Numbered from the stretch's first letter, positions 36,294 to 45,834 are shown. The stretch: DNA of 64,000 nucleotides from Halorientalis pallida (GCF_004118325.1 NZ_RDFA01000005.1:363317-427316), one strand, 5' to 3'. Made by a program: numbers and translations. Notes: a model not told the origin generated them from the sequence alone.

Positions 36294-36816
36294 GTTTGCG
36301 TGACTCCAGTCGGTGGGCTATTGATTCTGGGCTAGGCTCACTGGTCGATACTGGAAAGAGGGAATTTGAGTGTGAGTGTTTTATGGTTGGATGGTTGGCA
36401 TTCAATCATTCTCTGAAGTCCGTACTGCGGTGCATATGATCCTCACAGTCTTGGAGACCCCCGATTAAGTCCCGAACGTCGCTTACATGTCTTCGTCGCG
36501 CGTTTCCGGGTGTTGATTTCGTCTGGTGCTTCGTTCGTGATTATGTGTCGGCAGTCACCCGGCATGATGTTGAATTGGGGTGTGTACCCGCGGTACGTGA
36601 CGAACCACTCACCGAAGCAGGCCGCGAGGTCAGCTTGGCCGATGAATGGAGAATTTCGGCCACACGCACATCAGAATTCGGCGGGATTCACCTCACATAT
36701 GTCGGCTTGGAGATAATACAGAGTGTTCTATAGCTGTAGAATACAATTCAGTCCCGAGCCGCAGTAGCACTCGAAGGGTCGACCGATTTATGACTACGGT
36801 ATGGATATTGATACTA
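36294..36816. other. Intergenic between recQ and the nuclease gene
   Basis: A frame from GTG 36545 to 36733 (beginning VSAVTRHDVELGCVPAVRDE) has coding-like composition but no recognised motif. It may be the end of a lost gene. The rest shows nothing. Confidence 0.4.
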
Positions 36817-37929
36817 ATGCGCCTCTATCGGCTCGATACACCGGAGACTGAACCTACTGCGACACCTATAGAAGCTTCTCCAATCGCACCAGCAAGCGAG
36901 GGCGAGGGTGAGGGCGAGCTCGAGGAGTTGCTCAATGCGTCACCCGATGCGCTCTTCGATGAACCAATTCTCCTCTTTGCCCGACAGCCAGGCTTGACGA
37001 CTGGCATTCCCGATTTGCTTGGCCTCGATCGCTTCGGAAACAGCGTGGTGTTCGAGCTCAAACGCGGGGATTCTGGGTCGGAGTCTGCCTCTGAGGCAAG
37101 TATCGTTAGCCAGCCTCAACTCTATGCTCAGGCACTTGACCGGTACGATTACCACGAGTTGGATGCGCTAACTGACGAGTACCGTAATGGGGATTGGCCA
37201 GTCCCATCTACGATTGCCGAGACAGATTCACTCATCGAGGCCTATAACGACTTCTTCGAGCAAGACAGAGTCCCTTGGGAGCTGAATCGAGCACAACGGT
37301 TGGCCATCGTTGCTGAAAGGATTACCTTACAGACCCGACAATCGGCCCGCTGGCTACGCGATAGAGGTCTGGACATCCAAGCTGTCGAGGTCCAGCGGTT
37401 CGAGGCACCATCCGGCGAATCGTTCTTCGGGGCGACTACGATCGTCGACTACGACGAGACTCGGACACAGAACTCATCACAGTCGAAACCTGGCGATCGT
37501 GTCTTCACGATACGCGTTTTTACCACTGCGTTCCCGAGCATCAAAGATGTGCTCTCGGCCGACAGAATGGACCCACTGTTGGGAAATCTCACGACCAACT
37601 ATCCTTATCTCGAATCGCAGGCACCAGGGCATCCAGAACCGGTCCGATACGCACTTCGGGTGAATCCTTATGGCGATAACGAGGTGAAAGTTGCAATCGA
37701 TGCAACCGGTGACGGAAACATGGACGCAGCAAACTATCTTCGAAAAAACCGCGATCTGTTTCGAGATCGAGGGTTTACCGTGAGTCAGCGAGACTCAATG
37801 CGGGTTGTTGTGGATACGTGGGAAGACATTGAGGTAAGCGACCTTCGGCAAGAGGAGTTTATCGAACGAGTAGCGGCAAGATACGTCGACCTCGTCAACC
37901 TCGGTCACGAGGTCTTTGACGTAGCCTAG
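36817..37929 (+). CDS. NucS-like PD-(D/E)XK endonuclease
   Basis: This 370-residue protein has an early EELLNASPDALF stretch and the nuclease core IPDLLGLDRFGNSVVFELKRG (D...E-x-K catalytic set), followed by QPQLYAQALDRYD. This matches the NucS/RecB-like nuclease domain. The second half is a separate alpha/beta domain of unknown role. The beta-clamp-binding tail typical of NucS is not evident. It may cut branched or mismatched DNA. I choose ATG 36817 (MRLYRLDTPE) over ATG 36790. Confidence 0.75.
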   Translation: MRLYRLDTPETEPTATPIEASPIAPASEGEGEGELEELLNASPDALFDEPILLFARQPGLTTGIPDLLGLDRFGNSVVFELKRGDSGSESASEASIVSQPQLYAQALDRYDYHELDALTDEYRNGDWPVPSTIAETDSLIEAYNDFFEQDRVPWELNRAQRLAIVAERITLQTRQSARWLRDRGLDIQAVEVQRFEAPSGESFFGATTIVDYDETRTQNSSQSKPGDRVFTIRVFTTAFPSIKDVLSADRMDPLLGNLTTNYPYLESQAPGHPEPVRYALRVNPYGDNEVKVAIDATGDGNMDAANYLRKNRDLFRDRGFTVSQRDSMRVVVDTWEDIEVSDLRQEEFIERVAARYVDLVNLGHEVFDVA

Positions 37930-38001
37930 CAAACTACCGTCCTTCACTGTCAACTATTGTATAAGCCACCGGTGCGGAGGCCCGTCGTGACACGCGTCCC
38001 T

Positions 38002-38865
38002 TTAGCCGTCTAACTCCCGGAGCAGTTCGTCAGCCACGGATGTCGTCACGTAGTAGGTGTGCTTGCGGTGTGTCTCGTCTTTGGGTTTCAGCTTACGCTC
38101 GCTAGCCTTGATCGTACTCCCCTCGTAGGTGGTCACCAATCCCACGCGCCGCAACGCTCGGTACAGGTTGCGGACGTACTCGAAGTCCATGTCCAGTTCC
38201 TCGGCGGTCATCCGCGGATAGTCGGGGCCGCCGCGGGCCAGTCGCTTCGCGATCGTCTGACCGTCGGACAGGTGCCGGAGGACGTTCTTTTTCCCATCCC
38301 GTTCTGCCAGAAAGCGCAGGAGGTGATCGCCTTCCCGCGAGAGGCGGTAGTAGGTGTGGTGCTGGCGGACCTCGTCGGCTTTCTTGGCCTTGACGCGGCG
38401 TTGCTTGACCGTCCCCGACTCGACGCGCTCCAAGAGGCCGGCTGTTTCCATCTGCTCGCACAGTGCCTCGACCTGTTTCCGTTCGGCATCGAGGTGCCCG
38501 GCCATCGACCGCGGATAGTTCCCCTCCACAGTGTCGAGGTGATACAGAATGCGATATGCCACCGGATCGGCCGGGAGTGGGGCCAGCTGGCCGACGACGG
38601 CCTGTTGCTGTTCGAGCTTGGCTTCTAACTCCTTCACCCGTTCGTAGCGCTGTTGGGCGTTGGCCGCTGGGTCTTGGTCGAGATCCAGCACGACCTCGAT
38701 GGTCTCACCCTGTGGAGTCTCCAGTGTGACCGTGAGTTCCTCCTCGTCCCAGTGGTCGCCGGGTTCGTTGCGCGCCTCTCGGAGTGCCTCCTCGACCGTC
38801 TGGTAGCGCGTCATGACCGTGTCGGCTTCCAACCTGAGGCGCTCGATTTCAGCCTCGGAGACCAT
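38002..38865 (-). CDS. Two-winged-helix protein (DUF2250-like) beside origin 2
   Basis: This 287-residue protein has an N-terminal coiled coil (residues 1-95) and two similar winged-helix units: PVAYRILYHLDTVEGNYPRS with a KKADEVRQHHTYYRLSREG wing, and GQTIAKRLARGGPDYPRMT with a RKHTYYVTTSVADELL wing. The HHTYYRLS/KHTYYVTT repeats show internal duplication. A DUF2250-like assignment is plausible. Position next to the second origin suggests a control function in that replicon. Confidence 0.75.
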   Translation of the reverse strand: MVSEAEIERLRLEADTVMTRYQTVEEALREARNEPGDHWDEEELTVTLETPQGETIEVVLDLDQDPAANAQQRYERVKELEAKLEQQQAVVGQLAPLPADPVAYRILYHLDTVEGNYPRSMAGHLDAERKQVEALCEQMETAGLLERVESGTVKQRRVKAKKADEVRQHHTYYRLSREGDHLLRFLAERDGKKNVLRHLSDGQTIAKRLARGGPDYPRMTAEELDMDFEYVRNLYRALRRVGLVTTYEGSTIKASERKLKPKDETHRKHTYYVTTSVADELLRELDG

Positions 38866-39046
38866 CCTAGCCTCTAGTACACTCGTCGCCCGTTTGAAGC
38901 CATCGTGTCGGTCAGTGTATCAACAATTGGGAAGGCGCGATCACCCGTACCGCGTTGTGTAGTGTGACACGGGATTCTCGTTCCAGACAGACCAGGCCGG
39001 TGTTGCATATCCCACATGGGATGCCCCCGCTAAACCAACCGCTCAA

Positions 39047-39999
39047 TTCACATTGCACACGGGGTGTGTGATAAAAAAATACGGCAGTTGTCCCTTTGCT
39101 CGTACGGGTTGGCTGGCGATTTATAAAACAGAGCTTGTCAGAGCTGTCGAAAGTTTGCTGTCGCCGTTGGGCTGGGATCGCTCGAAGATTCGTCGGGAAC
39201 ATTCGTCGGGAACTCGCCGAGACAGGAATGCCGGAGTTAACGGCGTTTGCGATCACTGAGAAAGATTAACCAACACAAGGGTTACCCGTAATGAGTTTGT
39301 TGGTTAACCATACCCCCACGAGGTTGAACCCTCACACCCCGTGTGCGAGATGAAATCGGGAAAACGACGGGAGGGGGTGGTCGAGGAGAGAGCCAACGAA
39401 ACGCTAGAAATTCACGATTTCACAGAGGAGAAGTCTCAAAGACGGCAAAATTGAGATGACCTTTGATCTAGAGAAATCTTTATCTACCCACTCTGTCAAC
39501 AATGTCCGCACTAGAACTAGAGTCGGTCGAAACGAAACAATACGTTTCGTGACATGACCGCACTCATCTATTACTTTGACCCTCGTGAACTTGACGTCTT
39601 CCTCTGTTTTACCCCTTCTCGTGGGTTCTCCGGCCAGATCCCGAGTTTCTCGGATGGTTCGTCCCTACCCCACCCTCTCGTCAAATTCATCTCGCACACG
39701 GGGTGTGGGGGTCAGCTACCGACGAGATCACATCTCACTCGGGATTGGCAGAGATATTCTCGTATTATCTGGATCGGGATCACGTCTGAGTTTCATCTTG
39801 CACACGGGGAGTGCCGTCACCTAGTTCTTCTGACTCGCCTCGACATCGACGACTGTCCGATGAGCCATCCAGAATTTCATATCGCACACGGGGGGCGTTA
39901 CTCCAAATTGATATCGCCCGCGGTAATCGCGTTCTACTAACCACAGCCCTCAAAACAGTCTCTACCGCCTAATTTCGACTGATTTAACCTCGCACACGG
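39047..39999. repeat. Origin 2 upstream ORB array (6 copies)
   Basis: Copies: 39047-39068 (+), 39333-39354 (inverted), 39686-39707 (+), 39792-39813 (+, variant GGGGAGTG), 39876-39897 (+, variant GGGGGGCG), and a short core CGCACACGG at 39991-39999. Each has TTCA followed by four to six bases and then CACACGGGG. Plus-oriented copies point toward the orc1 gene. Confidence 0.82.
39266..39307. promoter_or_regulatory. Inverted repeat TTAACCAACA/TGTTGGTTAA in origin 2
   Basis: Exact 10-base arms at 39266-39275 and 39298-39307 have a start-to-start distance of 32 bases, the same geometry as the origin 1 boundary repeat but a different sequence. The same arms occur at 48379-48441. Confidence 0.7.
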
Positions 40000-40039
40000 C
40001 ACCCATATTTATTTATACCCTCGACGTAATTGCGCTTAA

Positions 40040-41386
40040 ATGACCGACGGCGACGACCAACAATCCCTCTCACAATCTATCAAAGGCCGTCTTCAGGAGG
40101 GTGTTCAGAATTCTGTTTTTCGAGATAAGGGACTTCTCGACCCGGATGCCGTCATCGACGAGGACCGAATTGTGGGTCGTGATGAGCAGTTAGACGACAT
40201 TATCACCTACTTGCGACCGGCACTACAGGGAAACCGACCGCCCAATATGCTCCTCTACGGCCCGTCGGGTACCGGAAAGTCGCTGATCATCAATGCGGTC
40301 TGCCAGCAGGTCCTCGAACTCGCAAACTCTCAAGATGACCGGTTTGGCGTCATCAAAATCAACTGCCAGACGATCAAATCGCATGACCGTGCCGTCTACC
40401 GCCTGGCAAAGAATGCGGCTGATGAAGCTGGTGTTGATGTCGGTATTCCACAGAGTGGTATCTCGACAGACCAGAAGCTCAATCGTTTTTACGAGGTTCT
40501 GAGCAACAATTTTGACTCGGTGATCATCATTCTGGACGAAGTCGATCTACTGGTCGGCCGACAACGAGATCCGAACGATGAACCTGCCTATTCGAAGCTC
40601 CTCTATCAGCTGTCCCGTGCGTCCCAACTTGGACGGATTGAGGGACACGTATCAGTCGCAGCACTCACGAACGATCCTCGGTTTATGGAGGATCTCGATG
40701 GACGCGCCGAGAGTTCGTTCAATCCACAAGATGTCGTCTTTCCGGACTACGACGCGAATCAACTCCAGGCGATCCTCGAAAGACGTCGCGATGCATACCA
40801 GGATGACGTTCTCGAGGATGGCATTATTCCGCTTAGCTCAGCGTTCGCCGCACAGGATCATGGAGACGCTCGGAAAGCGATCGATCTATTCCGGAAGGCA
40901 GGCGAAATTGCGGACCGCGAGGGAGAGGAAATTGTTTCCGAAGAGCATGTCCGGGATGCACAGCAAGAGGCTGAGCGAGATCGGACGCTGACCCAGATGC
41001 AGGGCCTTTCAACACAAAAGAAGCTCTCACTTTTCGCAACCGCTATCGTCCCCGTTTATTCTCAGCGCAATCTCAATGCCATTCCCAGCACGGTTGCATA
41101 CCGTGTATACCAATATCTTACCGACCTGCTGGATGCAGACGAAAAGTCACGCGACTCCTATCTTCGATACATGAGTGAAGCAGAGACATACAACTTCGTC
41201 ACATCTGAGAAACGAGGCCGTGGCTACGGCAGTGGCGTCCACAAAGAGTACACCTTCGTCGATGATCCGGGAGTTGTCGCAGAGACGCTTCAAACCGACA
41301 TTCGATTAGAGGAAGTCGAACAGGAGGAGGATCTTATCCGGTCTGTTGTCAACGCACAGATAGAGGATTTCTTTGAGGGTAAGTGA
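40040..41386 (+). CDS. Orc1/Cdc6 replication initiator, origin 2
   Basis: This 448-residue initiator lacks the long acidic arm of the first one. Walker A is GPSGTGKS (residues 74-81), Walker B IIILDEVDLL, and DHGDARKAIDLFRKAGEIAD plus the winged-helix C-terminus follow. It is clearly homologous to the protein at 9838-11322 along its whole length. A TATA-like ATTTATTTATACC ends about 20-25 bases before the ATG, consistent with a leaderless transcript. It is AT-richer than the first orc1, as expected for a plasmid-derived gene. Confidence 0.93.
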   Translation: MTDGDDQQSLSQSIKGRLQEGVQNSVFRDKGLLDPDAVIDEDRIVGRDEQLDDIITYLRPALQGNRPPNMLLYGPSGTGKSLIINAVCQQVLELANSQDDRFGVIKINCQTIKSHDRAVYRLAKNAADEAGVDVGIPQSGISTDQKLNRFYEVLSNNFDSVIIILDEVDLLVGRQRDPNDEPAYSKLLYQLSRASQLGRIEGHVSVAALTNDPRFMEDLDGRAESSFNPQDVVFPDYDANQLQAILERRRDAYQDDVLEDGIIPLSSAFAAQDHGDARKAIDLFRKAGEIADREGEEIVSEEHVRDAQQEAERDRTLTQMQGLSTQKKLSLFATAIVPVYSQRNLNAIPSTVAYRVYQYLTDLLDADEKSRDSYLRYMSEAETYNFVTSEKRGRGYGSGVHKEYTFVDDPGVVAETLQTDIRLEEVEQEEDLIRSVVNAQIEDFFEGK

Positions 41387-41415
41387 CGTAGTGAGCGGTT
41401 GACGACGGCTTCAAA

Positions 41416-41642
41416 TTCATTTCGCACACGGGGTGTGTGTTCGTCGCTACTGTTGTTGGGATTACTATATATGTCTGACAACGGTACGCATGATTTCATT
41501 TCGCACACGGGGTGTCCTTGGTCAATCCATCACTCAATTCACTTCTCACACGGGGTCTCTTGCGAGAGATGGCTACTATCATATCGCACACGGAGGGTAC
41601 CGGATGAATTGCACGGAGAATTCACTTCGCACACGGGGTGTG
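41416..41642. repeat. Origin 2 downstream ORB array (5 copies)
   Basis: Copies at 41416-41437, 41495-41516, 41538-41559, about 41577-41598 and 41621-41642 are all in the same orientation. Spacing after the first gap is 43, 39 and 44 bases, so the last four form a near-regular, iteron-like row. No gene lies between 41387 and 41811. Confidence 0.82.
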
Positions 41643-41811
41643 TTGTCCTTCGAAATACAATAGTCGCCGTCGTATCCGCCGGGATTCACTGGAATCTATA
41701 TTTGGCTTGACCTTGCATCCTTCCCGAGACTGCCAGTAGTAGCAGCTGTATTTGATGACCGTGGCCACGATGGGATATCATCCGAGACAGAGACTCAGAA
41801 CCAGGAATTTG

Positions 41812-42834
41812 TTAATCATCCCGAATGCTGGTTCGGTCATTCTGCCAGTCGTCAATGAAGTATTCGATAACCTCACCCGGCTTGCAGTCGCCGGGTTCGT
41901 GCCCGAACCGGGGAGTATCACACTCTGCACAGACCCACACCGGTCGTCCGCGCTCTCCCTCCAACGTTGACTTCCCGGTGTACCGATGATCCGTGTCCTC
42001 CTCACATTGCTGACAGTGGAGGATCTCTGGGTTGGACTCAGGGATTGCTCGATCGGGGTCTGACTTGTACCGGCGAATAATGCCCGGCACAAGCCAGTAC
42101 TGCTCATCACCGTCTGTGATCTGCCCCTCGAGCGTGTCGACGTCGTCCTGAGTCACGAGCGGGTCACCCTCAGTCAGATAGAGGTGGGTGTTTGCTCCCG
42201 AGTCCTGGACTGTCCGCTCGATAGCCGCCTCGAACAGTCGCTCACCATCATCGGTGTCGAGGGGCGCAACCTCGACGACATCGCCCCAGCCAGCTGTGAG
42301 GTGCCTCGCCGGCGAACTCTCGAAGTCGGCCACCGGCTTCACATCGGCGTACCCAGCGTTCGTGTCACCAAGCAGTGCATCACCATCGGCGAGGGTGAAC
42401 GCCGAGGTGCCAAGCGCGAGCGCTTCGTAGCGCGTTGATGCTTGAACGACCGCAAAGACCACCCGACCGAACGTCCAGTCGGGTGTCTCTTGGTCACTCT
42501 CAGTCTTGGTGTTGTCATCCTGGGGCCAGGGGCGATCCGTCGTCTCACCCGCTTTCCGGGCACAGAGCCCACAGCGGTCATAGGACTCTGGGATCTCCCT
42601 ATCGCAGTCCTGGCAGGTATGGCGGTCGTATTGTTCGCGCTGGGGCTTCTGATCGGGATAGTAGCCGCTGGCCGGATCGTGTTCGTCAGGTTCTGTATGT
42701 GGATCGCCAGTCGGGTCAGAGTAGACCGTTCCGCGAGGATCATCTTCGTCGTAGAGAGGATTCTTATCAGACATAGAGCCTGAGAGAGAATTGGACGACA
42801 TAGACAATAGTTCTTGGCAATTGTCAGGAGACAT
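41812..42834 (-). CDS. Plasmid-type protein with two zinc ribbons
   Basis: This protein is up to 340 residues, with possible starts at 42834, 42801 and 42774. An acidic N-terminal segment leads to a first ribbon (CQDCDREIPESYDRCGLC). A central alpha/beta domain of about 160 residues follows (RVVFAVVQASTRYEALALGT and on), then a C-terminal ribbon (CQQCEEDTDH ... VCAECDTP). I do not recognise the family. It is the first gene after origin 2 on the minus strand, which makes it the last gene of the long minus-strand block. Confidence 0.65.
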   Translation of the reverse strand: MSPDNCQELLSMSSNSLSGSMSDKNPLYDEDDPRGTVYSDPTGDPHTEPDEHDPASGYYPDQKPQREQYDRHTCQDCDREIPESYDRCGLCARKAGETTDRPWPQDDNTKTESDQETPDWTFGRVVFAVVQASTRYEALALGTSAFTLADGDALLGDTNAGYADVKPVADFESSPARHLTAGWGDVVEVAPLDTDDGERLFEAAIERTVQDSGANTHLYLTEGDPLVTQDDVDTLEGQITDGDEQYWLVPGIIRRYKSDPDRAIPESNPEILHCQQCEEDTDHRYTGKSTLEGERGRPVWVCAECDTPRFGHEPGDCKPGEVIEYFIDDWQNDRTSIRDD

Positions 42835-42882
42835 TCTACTTCTTCGCGACGGAGAAAAATCGGGAGTGGCTGAGCGACCCGC

Positions 42883-43119
42883 TCAGTTCAAGAAGAACCC
42901 GAGCTGGCGCGGCCGATACTCGTCAGTGCGAAGGTCGACGACGTGGTCGATATCGACGCGCCGGATATACACGTCACCCTCATCAGTCCGAACGCGGAGA
43001 TTGCGGGCATCCGCACGGCTGAACTCGTGGACGGCGACCTGCTCTGCCTCGGTGTCTCCGTTCGGCGTGGTCACGACTGCGTTGTTCTTGAGAACAACGA
43101 GAGCGACTGGATCGATCAC
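42883..43119 (-). CDS. Small beta-rich hypothetical protein
   Basis: This 78-residue protein starts at GTG 43119, overlapping the stop of the gene at 43116 (GTGA). Alternating hydrophobic strands (VALVVLKNNAVVTTPNG; RVRTDEGDVYIRRVDIDHVV) suggest a small beta barrel. The function is unknown. Confidence 0.65.
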   Translation of the reverse strand: MIDPVALVVLKNNAVVTTPNGDTEAEQVAVHEFSRADARNLRVRTDEGDVYIRRVDIDHVVDLRTDEYRPRQLGFFLN

Positions 43120-43691
43120 GCAGAGTCTCCCCCGTTGGTCAGCAGATCGGTGAGCTTCTCGCGACGGGTGTCGATGTCGTGCTGGTCGACGAGATCGAGC
43201 GCAGCGAGGACGGCACCGTCATTGGTCACGCCGTCGGCAGCGAGGCTCCAGAGCCGCTTGACGGCCGCGCCCTCGTCAGTGCTACGTCGGTGGAGATCGG
43301 GAACGAGATCGAGACTCATTTGCTTCCAGTCGGCGGTCGTCCCGGTGATTTCCAGCGACCAGTCGTCTTTGTCACCGGCGCGTTCGTACCCGTCCATCGC
43401 ATGATCGTAGATTAGGTCCTCGATGACCCTGAGTTTGCAGACAGTCGGGCCGTTCCCGTCGAACATCGGGTCAATTACCGTCTCGAAGTCGTCGGCTGAT
43501 CGTAGCTGCCGTTCGATGGAGAGTTCGACGGTGTCGTGTTCGGCGAGAATGGTTGCTTCATCGTCGCCACTGACCTGGCGGGTGAACGTCGCTGGCCCGG
43601 TCGCGACGACCGTCAGTGTCGGGTCCGCGGTCGTCGATTTGGACTGCTGTGCTGTCGCATCGGTCGAAGAGTCGGATGCTTCGGAGCTCAT
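43116..43691 (-). CDS. Hypothetical plasmid-type protein, leader-motif gene
   Basis: This 191-residue acidic protein has a Ser/Thr/Asp-rich N-terminus and a C-terminal helical half. It has no recognised domain. The DNA upstream carries the shared leader motif (ACAAACT on the plus strand at 43716-43728) and a GGAGG ribosome site. It is translationally coupled to the gene at 42883. Confidence 0.7.
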   Translation of the reverse strand: MSSEASDSSTDATAQQSKSTTADPTLTVVATGPATFTRQVSGDDEATILAEHDTVELSIERQLRSADDFETVIDPMFDGNGPTVCKLRVIEDLIYDHAMDGYERAGDKDDWSLEITGTTADWKQMSLDLVPDLHRRSTDEGAAVKRLWSLAADGVTNDGAVLAALDLVDQHDIDTRREKLTDLLTNGGDSA

Positions 43692-43840
43692 TGGTTTGAG
43701 TCCTCCAGTCAGATGGGGGACACAAACTCGGGAGAGGCACCCCGCTATCGAATTGTGAACAGTGGGATGAAGCAGTGTAATGCCGTATTATCGAACATTT
43801 ACACTGGAAACGTGGGGGGTGACAAAATATAATTAGGATA

Positions 43841-44656
43841 TTATATATCCTCAGTCTGGAACACAGTCAATGACTGCTGTTCGGTTGCAGTGTCGTCGGG
43901 GACCGAGCCTGTTTTAGCGACCAGTTTTGCGGGCTCTGACTTCTCCTCGGACGCATCGGTGTCGTCCTCCGGAGCGAGGTTGCCTCGGAGAGTCTGGATC
44001 TGTTCGTCGTCGAGTTCGCGAACAGCGCCGCCCCGAGGGGAGTGGGTCGTCTGCCAGACGCGACGATACTCGAGTGTGAGTGAGTCCCCAAGGATCGCAT
44101 ACCCATCCATATTGAAGAAACAGAGGTTCAAAGCGGTCATCTTGGCACAGAGGGGGTCTTTGTCCTGGCCGACGAACACTGCCTCTGGAAGTCTCCGGCC
44201 ACCGCACAACAGCATCCGCCCGCTCCCACAGGCCGGGTCGGTGACGACCTGCTGGGTGCCGTCGTCGCGGGGCTGGTCGTTGACGGTGTGGGTGATCTCG
44301 ACCAGCATTTCACAGACGTTGTGAGGTGTGAAGTGCTGGCCGAAATTGTCGCTGCTCATGCCGTACTCCTCGTACACGGCGCCAAGCACGTCGGCGTTGG
44401 TCTCGGCCATCTGTTTCTGGAGTTGGCCGAAGGCGTTGGCGAAGAGGTCCACCGTACGTTCTCCCTCTGGGTGGTCCATGTCTCGGGCCTGGCTGTAATC
44501 GTCGACGATCTCCAGGTACGGATCGTCACGGCGCTGGAGGGCATACAGCATCAGATCAACCCAGTCCTCGAAAATCGTGTAGGCGCTGTGGCCGCGCTGC
44601 TGGATCTGGTTGAGAATCGAGACAATCGGATCGGTATCGACTTGTGGTGAAAACAT
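43841..44656 (-). CDS. N6-methylase-like protein lacking the NPPY motif
   Basis: This 271-residue protein has a helical N-terminal part and then the HsdM-like sequence FGQHFTPHNVCEMLVEI and SAM-binding motif I DPACGSGRMLL. The catalytic (N/D/S)PP(Y/F) is absent: where it should be, GDSLTLEYRRVWQT appears. The C-terminus ends with QQSLTVFQ, which resembles a PCNA-binding peptide. It may bind SAM or DNA without methylating adenine, or use another residue. A weaker version of the leader motif is at 44671-44685. Confidence 0.75.
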   Translation of the reverse strand: MFSPQVDTDPIVSILNQIQQRGHSAYTIFEDWVDLMLYALQRRDDPYLEIVDDYSQARDMDHPEGERTVDLFANAFGQLQKQMAETNADVLGAVYEEYGMSSDNFGQHFTPHNVCEMLVEITHTVNDQPRDDGTQQVVTDPACGSGRMLLCGGRRLPEAVFVGQDKDPLCAKMTALNLCFFNMDGYAILGDSLTLEYRRVWQTTHSPRGGAVRELDDEQIQTLRGNLAPEDDTDASEEKSEPAKLVAKTGSVPDDTATEQQSLTVFQTEDI

Positions 44657-44763
44657 CCTCGCGCCCTGACAGAGAGAATAAACAGGGGCTCATTTGCGAT
44701 TCAAGGAAGCCAATACCGGTTCCTATACTCTGAACAGAGAATACTATAACTCGACAGCCCCCA

Positions 44764-44916
44764 CTATTCTGGTGCGACAACACCATCACACGCAGGGCAC
44801 TCGGCCCAGATGCCTTCACTGCCGTCTTCTTTCTCGTATTCGACCAGCAGCCATGCCTCTAAGATATCCTCGCCGCAGTCTGGGCAGCGGCCGAGTGAGG
44901 ATTCGTCAGTGTTCAT
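44764..44916 (-). CDS. 50-residue zinc ribbon protein
   Basis: CPDCGED near residue 11 and CPACDGV near residue 40 form a four-cysteine ribbon. The intervening sequence AWLLVEYEKEDG is typical of a common haloarchaeal micro-protein family. The start is ATG 44916. No function is known. Confidence 0.65.
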   Translation of the reverse strand: MNTDESSLGRCPDCGEDILEAWLLVEYEKEDGSEGIWAECPACDGVVAPE

Positions 44917-45081
44917 GCAAAGGGAAACGGAAGGAGCGTGTGACAGTGTTCCTTCCAATGGATGAAATCAGGTGTATGAACGTAAGCTTTTGGCAGAATT
45001 GCGCGCTGTCAAACACACCGCGTTTCTGTTGAAACGTTGTCCACCAGCATTAACTCACCGACGCCTGAATCGAAGAAGACG

Positions 45082-45237
45082 ATGGGAGTCCGGACAGCTA
45101 TCACTCGATTGCTCTGCGGTGGTGGGTCCACGGTGGTAGTCGAATGCCGTCGCTGTGGGACAACTGTATCGCCGGAAACCGAACACTGCCCGGACTGTGG
45201 AGACAACGAGTTCTGTCAGTACGAGATTTTGGAGTAG
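45082..45237 (+). CDS. 51-residue zinc ribbon protein
   Basis: The protein begins MGVRTAITRLLCGGGSTVVV and has CRRCGTTV and CPDCGDNE knuckles. It is the only clear plus-strand gene inside the 42-55 kb block. This sequence type recurs widely in haloarchaea. An upstream in-frame ATG at 45037 is possible. Confidence 0.65.
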   Translation: MGVRTAITRLLCGGGSTVVVECRRCGTTVSPETEHCPDCGDNEFCQYEILE

Positions 45238-45300
45238 AGTCCCGTTGACATATACTTTGAGGAGATGTTTTAGTACGTCGTCCGCACGATTCGGTTGTAC

Positions 45301-45735
45301 CTACAACGTCGAAAGTGGGCGAACCGTGAGTGATCCCCGTCGTACTGATTCTGAACGTCCCAAGTAGGTTAGGAGTTGATCGCGAACGTCTGTGCGAGAC
45401 ATTGCGACGGTTTGCTGACCTGCTACCGAGGTTATTCGATGGCGAATAAACTCCCGATCCAAATCGCGACTGGCGAACTGAGAGTGGAAGAACAGCGTCC
45501 ACTCGTCCCTGAATGCCAGCCGAACGGCGACCGGTTCATGCTTAAGTTCGACGAGAATGCACTCAGCGAGGGATACTTGACGAGTTTCTGAAAGGCTGTT
45601 CGGAATGTCGCACCTCAGATCCGTCCAGGGTGCCGTCAGATCCGGATCGGTTACCGTGGGACAGACTGGGGCGCCGTGCTGATCGAAGTGGAGCTGTACG
45701 TGGTCCTCGCAACTGGTTGAATCGTCGATTGACAT
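45301..45735 (-). CDS. Hypothetical protein, leader-motif gene
   Basis: This 144-residue protein has no recognised motif. The first 50 residues include HFDQHGAPVCPTVTDPDLTA, and the end is basic (RSESVRRGSLTVRPL). The leader motif GGGGAGAACAAAC is at 45776-45788. I choose ATG 45735, as upstream codons are Arg/Ser-rich and not protein-like. Confidence 0.6.
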   Translation of the reverse strand: MSIDDSTSCEDHVQLHFDQHGAPVCPTVTDPDLTAPWTDLRCDIPNSLSETRQVSLAECILVELKHEPVAVRLAFRDEWTLFFHSQFASRDLDREFIRHRITSVAGQQTVAMSRTDVRDQLLTYLGRSESVRRGSLTVRPLSTL

Positions 45736-45834
45736 TGGTTGACTCTCTCGGGAGGACGACTCCCGCACGCGCTGCGGGGAGAACAAACACAGGAGGGCGC
45801 GCTCTTCTCCCCTGGTCGTACCTCCCCGGACTCC

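Larger units (their letters stand above)
38866..41811. other. Replication origin 2 (second ORB family + orc1/cdc6)
   Basis: A second orc1/cdc6 gene is bracketed by six repeats upstream and five downstream, all with CGCACACGGGGTGTG or close variants. The upstream stretch 39400-39560 is AT-rich and free of repeats, and is the likely unwinding region. A small hairpin ACGAAAC-AATA-CGTTTCGT lies near 39533-39549. Neither the box sequence nor the layout resembles origin 1, so the two initiators probably recognise different DNA. Confidence 0.78.

Noticed and set aside
39047..41642. Repeat rows that could be taken for a CRISPR array
   Set aside because: Spacing is irregular, some copies are inverted, a gene lies in the middle, and they flank an initiator gene; ORB boxes explain them better.
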